64,000 nucleotides of DNA. Origin: Utricularia gibba (lineage: Eukaryota > Streptophyta > Magnoliopsida > Lamiales > Lentibulariaceae). Below are positions 57,588 through 64,000 of the stretch, piece after piece; position 1 is the first letter of the stretch, and every line of letters starts with the position of its first letter. The stretch lies in assembly GCA_002189035.1 (NCBI GenBank), contig NEEC01000008.1:2480001-2544000 (forward strand). Reading direction: 5' to 3'. A program made the position numbers and the translations under genes. Under the pieces are notes generated by a model. The model worked only from the letters and a program-made list of their open reading frames with translations, did no database searches and was not told the origin of the DNA.

Positions 57588-58252
57588 AAAGAAAAAAAGA
57601 AAACAGCATACGGAAGATTGGATGGATGTTGTTTATCTCTCGTTCTCAGAAGCATGAGGGGTGAGAACATACAGCCCCACAATGCAGAAACAATGAATAG
57701 GTAAACATGCTATCCCTTTTCTAGTCTTTTTTTTTATTGTCCCATAGGACTCGCTACAGCTAAACATATTTTGATGTATTGGTAGTCAAGATTGTCAAAC
57801 CCAATAACCGTCTGGTTTCCAATGTGAGTATTGATTCTAGCTTTCATTGATGTATGGTTGTATAGCTTCCTCTTAAGAACCAATATGGATCACCAGAGTT
57901 ATGGTTGAGAATGATTACCAAGAGATTTTAAAATTAAAACTGTTCCTTGTGTAGTAAAAAAAAAAATTAGATACAGTTTCTATTTGGAATTTTTCTTGAG
58001 TTTGCTTTCACGGCCTCTACCTTTGAAATTTCAATTCTTTTTGGAAGGGAAATTTCCTACAATTCTACATAACGGTTAAAAAAGGGCTCCAAATTTTGGG
58101 TTGATTGATAACAGCCGTTACTGAACTTGTGCACATGGTTTGAAAACCTTCTACAACTGCTACTGATCGATGATATTATACACGGCGAAAGCGCTACAAG
58201 AGCCTGAAAAAGCTAAGCTCTAGCGTCCAGATCTCAGTCCCAGAGTCTGACT
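57588..58252. other. Convergent spacer between the p24 and AGO10-type genes
   Basis: This is probably the two 3' untranslated regions, with T-rich sequence near 57727-57737 and an A run near 57957-57966. No gene is seen. Confidence 0.6.
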
Positions 58253-61200
58253 TCAGCAGTAAAACATCACCCTCTTCACATTCTCCTTAAGGGCCAGAAG
58301 TGGCCGCACAGTCGACCCACGTCGAGCCTTATCGCCATTGTTGCAGCTACCTTCCTGATGAGCATCTGGTTCCATGTAGAAACGGGCACGAAATGCAGCC
58401 AGATGAGCATAGTAAGCAGGCGGAACTGCATCAGATGACAAGGGAATGAATGAGCACATTTTTAATCATAGGCAGTGAGTGGCATTAGCTGATTTCTTTT
58501 ACCAACTGAGACAGAGCGGGTGCATCTTGCATATGTGTAGCAGAGATTGTTCGTCAATGACTGAATCCCATCTGCAGTGAAATTGTTCTCATCCCACAGC
58601 ACATGGTAATGCGCCGGCCGGCTTGTTCCCTGTGACGGAAAATGAATGAGTGGCTCAATGACAAAAAACTAGTGTTTGGATGGAGAGGAATGGGACCTGA
58701 ATTCCAGCATGACTGCAGAGGTAGAAGTCGAATTCTGTGGGGTGGCAGATTTTTGTATCCACCACGGTGCCTAAAGGATGGATATCATCAGTCAGTGAAC
58801 AGGAACGAGACACTGTGTCCACAGCTCTATAAGGAATGTTAGAGATCAAGAATAATCACCGGGCAGAATGTTGCCACTCTTGTCCATGCTGTTTCTGTCA
58901 CGGTGATTGTTGGAGAACAGCCGGGTGTGATGCCGTTTCTGAACCACGATAAAGGTTACTGGAGGTTGGTAATTTGGCTCCAATGAGGCACAAGCCTGAA
59001 ATGAAAAGAAGCTTCTTTTCAACATGAGAAAATTTCATCAAGTTTACAGAGAGGAATGCATGCCTTTCTGATAGCATCAAGTTCAAACAAAAGAACTTGA
59101 TAGAATTGCCCTTCACTCACACCGTCCCTGCAAATTGCATCCAATTGCACGGCCATCATGAATCAACTCGCTAAGGCTGTACATTGAAAAGGTAATGGAG
59201 TCAAGAATGAAACTGAACCGGTAAAATATGATCCTCTGGGGCTTTTGCCCTGTGGCTTTTCTGAAGGAGACGAGGAGATCTCTGCAACAACAACCAGCAA
59301 ATTGAAGCATGAAACAATTTCATAGGCAAAAGATAGATTGTGTAAAAAACCTTTAATAGAAGAAAAAACACTTCTGTACGTGCAAGAGAAAAAATCTGAA
59401 ACCTGATCATGCCTCCACAAACAGTGCCACGCACAGGATCATGCCAAGTCTTGAAGAGATCTTGTATTAATTCCTGCCTCTGGGCTTGAGCACAGACTAA
59501 ACCAGCATACTTTGTAATCTCGGGCCAATCCTGAGAAGCCACAACCTACAGGTACAACTTTCATTTTAGCAGTATAGAATGAAAAACATGACCATAAAGT
59601 GGCAGATTTAGTGAGAAATTCTACAGCAGCAATTGATGGACTTGACTCTTCACCGTTCTCAGGGTGCGTTACATCCGCCCCAAATATGATCGTTGGTATG
59701 TCACTAACAAGTGGTATTTTGCAGCTTATAGCATCCAGAAGGACCGTGTTTCTGCCTCCCATCTGTGTAGAAAAAAATACTTTAAACGAGAAAGGATTGA
59801 CAAACCAAAAGCTTTATCTCGTATGATCAAGTACATTTTCCTACCTTCACGTTTATTTTCAAAGATACATTTGCCAAATACTGCTTGTTAATCTTAAAGA
59901 CATGTTTCGTGAGGCAGCACTGGGATACCAAACCTAGCTCGGTTTCGCATATTCTTTTCAGATCACCTACAGGAAACAAAGGAGTTTAATCCTTCAAATA
60001 AGCACATGCATTCATCAAATTAACTTTTCCATGACGTACCATAAAGGGAGCCATTGTTGTCCGGCAAAATGGCCAGAAGTAGCTCTAGTTCTTTCCCCTT
60101 GAGTTTCTTCGTGCATGAGTGATATACATGCTTCAAAGCTTTCTCCACCTGATCTGGGCGAGCAGTGTAGATTGGAATCACAGGGTCAGGGCTAAATTCC
60201 TGTGTGATAGAATTTGATTAGATCAAGTAGGACAAATAAACATAAGATTACAAGGAACAAGATAAGATTTTACCATGCCAGAGACTTGACACATCTGAGC
60301 AAGCTCACTACAAAACCCCCGGGCCACACTTTCTTGAACACTTCTCGAAAAGTTTATACAAGCCCAGCGGTTAACAGTCATTCCATTAATCATTTTCTGT
60401 AAATAAAAAGGCAGGCTTAATCATTTAAAGAGATGTTAACCAAGAAAAAGAATTGCCAGGAGTCAAGACAGATGTTTTACAAATTGACTTGCAGTATTTG
60501 AAAAACCACATTACGAAGTTACTCAATGATATAGTTCTTCAATGAATCACTCGTGTATTGTATACATGCAGATGGATTGTAGAGAATTTTTAGATGAGTG
60601 ACCTTATTCATCATGTTCCACTGTCCAACTTGAGGCAAGCAGTCTTTTTCTCTTCCAGTTTCGTGATACTTTAGCTGCACATAAATTCACAAGAAACACC
60701 CTCAGAGAATAAATTTGCTTGATGGGGAAAGAAAAAAGACAAAAAAAAGTTTTATATGTTACCCAGGGAGCTGGAAGAACTCTTGCTTCCACACAAGTCA
60801 TTTTCTCACTAATTTTTATGCCAAATTCCTTTGCATAGGGATCGTGCTCATAAGCACTTTTTTGAACTGTCTGTGTCCAGAGAGGGTATACGAAGATGAA
60901 TACACAAAAAAAAAACCAACTTCAGAAAAAGCATTTCAGCATATGAAGAAAGTAAAACCTGAACAATATCATTTTCACGATCCCTTGGTCGCTGGCATGT
61001 AACCTTAAGAAGGGCTGTAATTTGTTTCTCACTCAAACGTTTCGTGTAGCGCTGCCCCTCGACGATTTTACAGGCCTGAAACAGAAAGAGTTACTGAGAT
61101 TTCATAGTGAAAATGAACCTTTGGAAACAGAAGGTTCGATGGCAACCTCCATAGGCAAATAGTTAGCCTTCTTCTGGTTTCCAACTTGAAGACAGGGGAG

Positions 61201-63151
61201 ATGAGTGTACTGAATATTAAAACCATACATCTCATGGAAGTATTCAACAACTGATTTCATAGTAGAGTTGTCATCAACAGGAAACCTGTAGCACCATTGC
61301 CCATTATAAAATACACCCACATCAAGGAACAAGTGCACGAATCTGATGAGGAATAATTGATTCTTAAAAGTTTACACTAGCTCTCGAGTGGGCTGTGTGG
61401 TTACACCAGAAACTCTATATTTTCTGCGAATATCACCTCTATGTGTAACTTCAACTTTTACTCCTCTTAGTGCCTTCTTGACCTGAAATCAAAAGCATAG
61501 TAAGCTTTCACCCCAAAGGATAACGAGGAGGCCATTTATACAGGCTGAAAATCACCTTAATACGATCTGAATCAGATAGTGGCCTTGACAGAACATCTTT
61601 TCCCAAGAGTTGAGCTACAAACTCGATCACAGGAAGGGCTTCAATGAATGCAGCTGAAGCCATATCTAAAATTTACAGAGAACCTTTTCAGACAAGGGAC
61701 TTCAAAATTTCATAACTTAGGAGACACTTGGAACCGTGATTGGTTACCGATGTTAAGAGATAATCCCATCTGAGTAGGTCTAATACTTTGATAGAATCCA
61801 CACCATGCCTCTAAACCATCACCAAGCCTTTGAGGGTTTCGAATATCAGGAGAGAAGAAATATCTACCAATGGGACAGAACCTTTTGATTCATGGATCCA
61901 GCACAAAAGAAATGTAATCAGCTTTTTTCAATAAGAGCATAATGACATCAAGAAAACCGATAACACAATGAATTTCTCATTGTTACCTTTTCACTGAAAG
62001 CTCTCTAAGTACAATATCCAGAATCTGAAGAGCATCTTTAGGTCCATCTACACGCTTTCCAGCGAGAAATTGGCCTAAATGATGTAAGTTTGTCCGAGCA
62101 ACAAACTTGATTACTACTTTGTATTCTCTCTCTCTCCTGAAACATCGAGGAACCAACTTAAGTTTTAGACTCTCTTCGATGTAGTAACCACTAGATGCGT
62201 CTACAATGCAACATCTTACTTAGGGCCATTCACATGGTCTTCATTTTCTATAAGCTTAACTTTGAACTCCTTCCAGGAAAAGGGAAGATCACCAGCAGTA
62301 TACAGATTCTTACTTCCATCGTAAGCAGGCAATCTCGATCCCAAATCAGTTTCCTTATAATGTTTTACAAGTTCAGCCATTATTGCTCTATTTACAGCTT
62401 TAGATTTCACTTCAGGTGTAACGGTTACCTGTTAGAAGAAGCAACAAACCATGCATCAAAGAACGAATCAAAGAAACAACCAGCAGTCAAGATCCATTAA
62501 TGGTGGTGTGGAAAAGGACCACAATGGTTGTCAGTTTAACTCGATTACAATTGCCAAGGACCACAAAAAGAGGTTATAAACAAAACGAATATCAGCAAAA
62601 GACCCCTGCCCCAGCAATTGATTGTTCTAACTAACCCAGCAGAAGCAATTACTTCAGAAGAATCATAACAAGGACTTGCTTACATCATAATGATTCAAAT
62701 CCTTGTCAGGCAACTCTGCGAAGAAATGGTTAGCCTTCACAATGCACTTCGTCCCAAGATGCCCAAAACCAGGTCTCGACGGAAAGCTCAAATTCTTGCT
62801 TGAATTACGAAAACCCAACTGCGATTCCCCATTAAATGCAACGATTCCATTAGCTGAAGCTGCTGAAACACAATTTGTTTCTTGTTCTCCACCAACCAGT
62901 TGGTTTGAAGTGGCGCAAGGTCTCGAACTTGGGTCGATTTGTTCGGATTTTTTGGCACCCCTTCTTCTTCTACTTCCTCTAGATTTAGGCGAAGGCTGAT
63001 CAGAAAGTTTTGTACTCTGGGGCTCCTGGGCATCTCTGATTTTTCCATTTTGTACAGTTTTTGAGTTCTTTTGTATCCCATTACCTCCATTCTGTTGTAC
63101 CTGGGGCTTGATGGCAACCTGCGCCTCTGAATTTCCTATTACTTGCCTCAT
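58253..63151 (-). CDS. AGO10: Argonaute protein of the AGO10 (PINHEAD/ZWILLE) type
   Basis: AGO10 binds miR165/166 and keeps it from AGO1, which protects HD-ZIP III expression and maintains the shoot meristem. More than fifteen exons lead from ATG at 63151 to TAG-type stop after FYC at 58253. The N-terminus is short and basic ([27 protein letters not shown]), without the Gln-rich tail of AGO1. Then come [19 protein letters not shown], the N domain, PAZ ([20 protein letters not shown]), MID ([19 protein letters not shown]) and PIWI. The catalytic set is complete: Asp in [15 protein letters not shown], Glu in [10 protein letters not shown], Asp in [10 protein letters not shown], His in [13 protein letters not shown]. 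The end [11 protein letters not shown] is standard. At the PAZ-side junction near 61390 the second of two overlapping GT donors is needed, giving RELVFPVDD where relatives have Met. Confidence 0.95.
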
Positions 63152-64000
63152 GGTATAATATCCTCTTACCCGACTTGGTTCTTGCCTTCAAAGACAAAGG
63201 CTACATCTGCAGACAATTGAACAACGAACTTGAAGAACAGTTTTATTTTCTGTTTAAAAGTTCGCAAACTGCATGCGACTGTAGAAATTTTCTGAATATG
63301 GAAGCCGAGGCACGGAAAATGCAAGACGAGATCCTTTAATTAAATTACAGAGATGACACTCCACTCCACTCATATATTTCATCAAAAAGAACAGAAATAA
63401 GCTCCAACGAGCACACGAATAACACAATTAAGCATGAAGATGAACTTCCTTCAAAGAGAATGGTGATAAAAATAACAGCATCGTGTAAGAACTACTGAAA
63501 AGGAAAAAAAGTAAAAAGTTTGAGATCGAAAATTTACGAGAAGGGAGGAAGAAGCCATTTTAGCGAGGGAAAGAAAAATCCACTTTAGCAAGGCTTCATC
63601 GGGGTAGAGTGAAAAGCAACATTCACGCTTAGACAAAAGCTATCTACCAAAAATCCAAAGCTTTCTTCAAGACTTTCTGCTGGGGGAGCCCAGTATCCAG
63701 AATGTCACCAGGGAGAAGGATATAGATGCAGATGTGCTTGAAAATGGCGCACTTGAGAGCACATACAGATATATTACTAAAACCGTCTTATACGATGAAA
63801 TCTAATCAAATGGGAAGTATACCCACAAGACAAAAGAGTAGTTCATCTTGTCCCCTGACGAAAACCATGACCGATGCAGCAAAAAGAAGAAATTGTTTTC
63901 AAATAAACCACGGTGTCGAAGGAAGACAACACTTTGAGTCATAGTGTAGGCACACCAAAATAAATGTTTTTGTGATTAAACAAATAATAATTCGCTTGGC
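63152..64000. other. Upstream region of the AGO10-type gene
   Basis: This should hold the leader and promoter of the AGO10-type gene. Several acceptor-like TTCAG/TGCAG sequences on the minus strand suggest a leader intron, but no leader exon can be fixed. ORFs at 63451-63636 and 63726-63944 are unsupported. Confidence 0.4.

Noticed and set aside
61102-61338. Extra AGO10 exon reading [16 protein letters not shown]
   Set aside because: It is intron read-through. Using the second GT of GTGTAAAC as donor near 61390 and the acceptor just before TTTCCTGTTG restores the family sequence.
1-64000. CRISPR arrays, rRNA, or intact mobile elements
   Set aside because: No regularly spaced repeats, rRNA-like sequence, reverse transcriptase, integrase or transposase frames were seen on either strand.

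Overview
The window is nuclear DNA of a dicot plant. It has intron-rich genes with AT-rich introns and long AT-rich spacers. Its proteins belong to plant-specific families: GATL, FAF, PLS-type PPR, NET1, EPFL, CHR12/MINU and AGO10. The genus cannot be read from the sequence. I see no rRNA, tRNA, CRISPR array, virus or intact transposon.

Layout, left to right. Positions 2-730 (+) hold the 3' part of a galacturonosyltransferase-like gene. It converges on a SWI2/SNF2 ATPase of the CHR12/CHR23 (MINU) type (1512-7179, -), whose promoter carries a telo-box and site II elements. A FAF-family gene (9698-10264, +) follows, then an NPK1/ANP-type MAPKKK (11475-16551, -) and an intronless PPR gene (17057-18742, -). 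A broken copy of the CDC73 5' end (about 18781-19113) lies between the PPR gene and the intact CDC73 gene (19248-20940, +). Next come a TSO1-like CXC gene (22937-26184, +) and a NETWORKED1 actin-binding gene (32076-37757, +).

The second half holds an LRX-like leucine-rich-repeat gene without an extensin tail (39097-40171, -), an EPFL4/5-type peptide hormone gene (44246-44624, -), a folate-biopterin transporter gene (48414 to about 50438, -), the condensin II subunit CAP-H2 gene (52176-55169, -), a p24-beta cargo receptor gene (55849-57587, +) and an AGO10-type Argonaute gene (58253-63151, -). These are independent plant genes, not an operon. Several share a theme of chromatin, transcription or cell division (CHR12, CDC73, TSO1-like, CAP-H2, ANP).

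The most useful observations concern integrity and regulation. Three genes carry four apparent one-base losses, each in a run of four or five G/C. Adding one base to each run restores a conserved family sequence, so these are probably miscounted homopolymers, though true mutations are possible. Two introns are best explained as GC-AG introns. The CDC73 fragment sits in the probable leader of the divergent PPR gene. The p24/CAP-H2 intergenic region has an exact ER-stress element on the p24 side and cell-cycle or growth-type elements on the CAP-H2 side. I found no convincing previously undescribed system.
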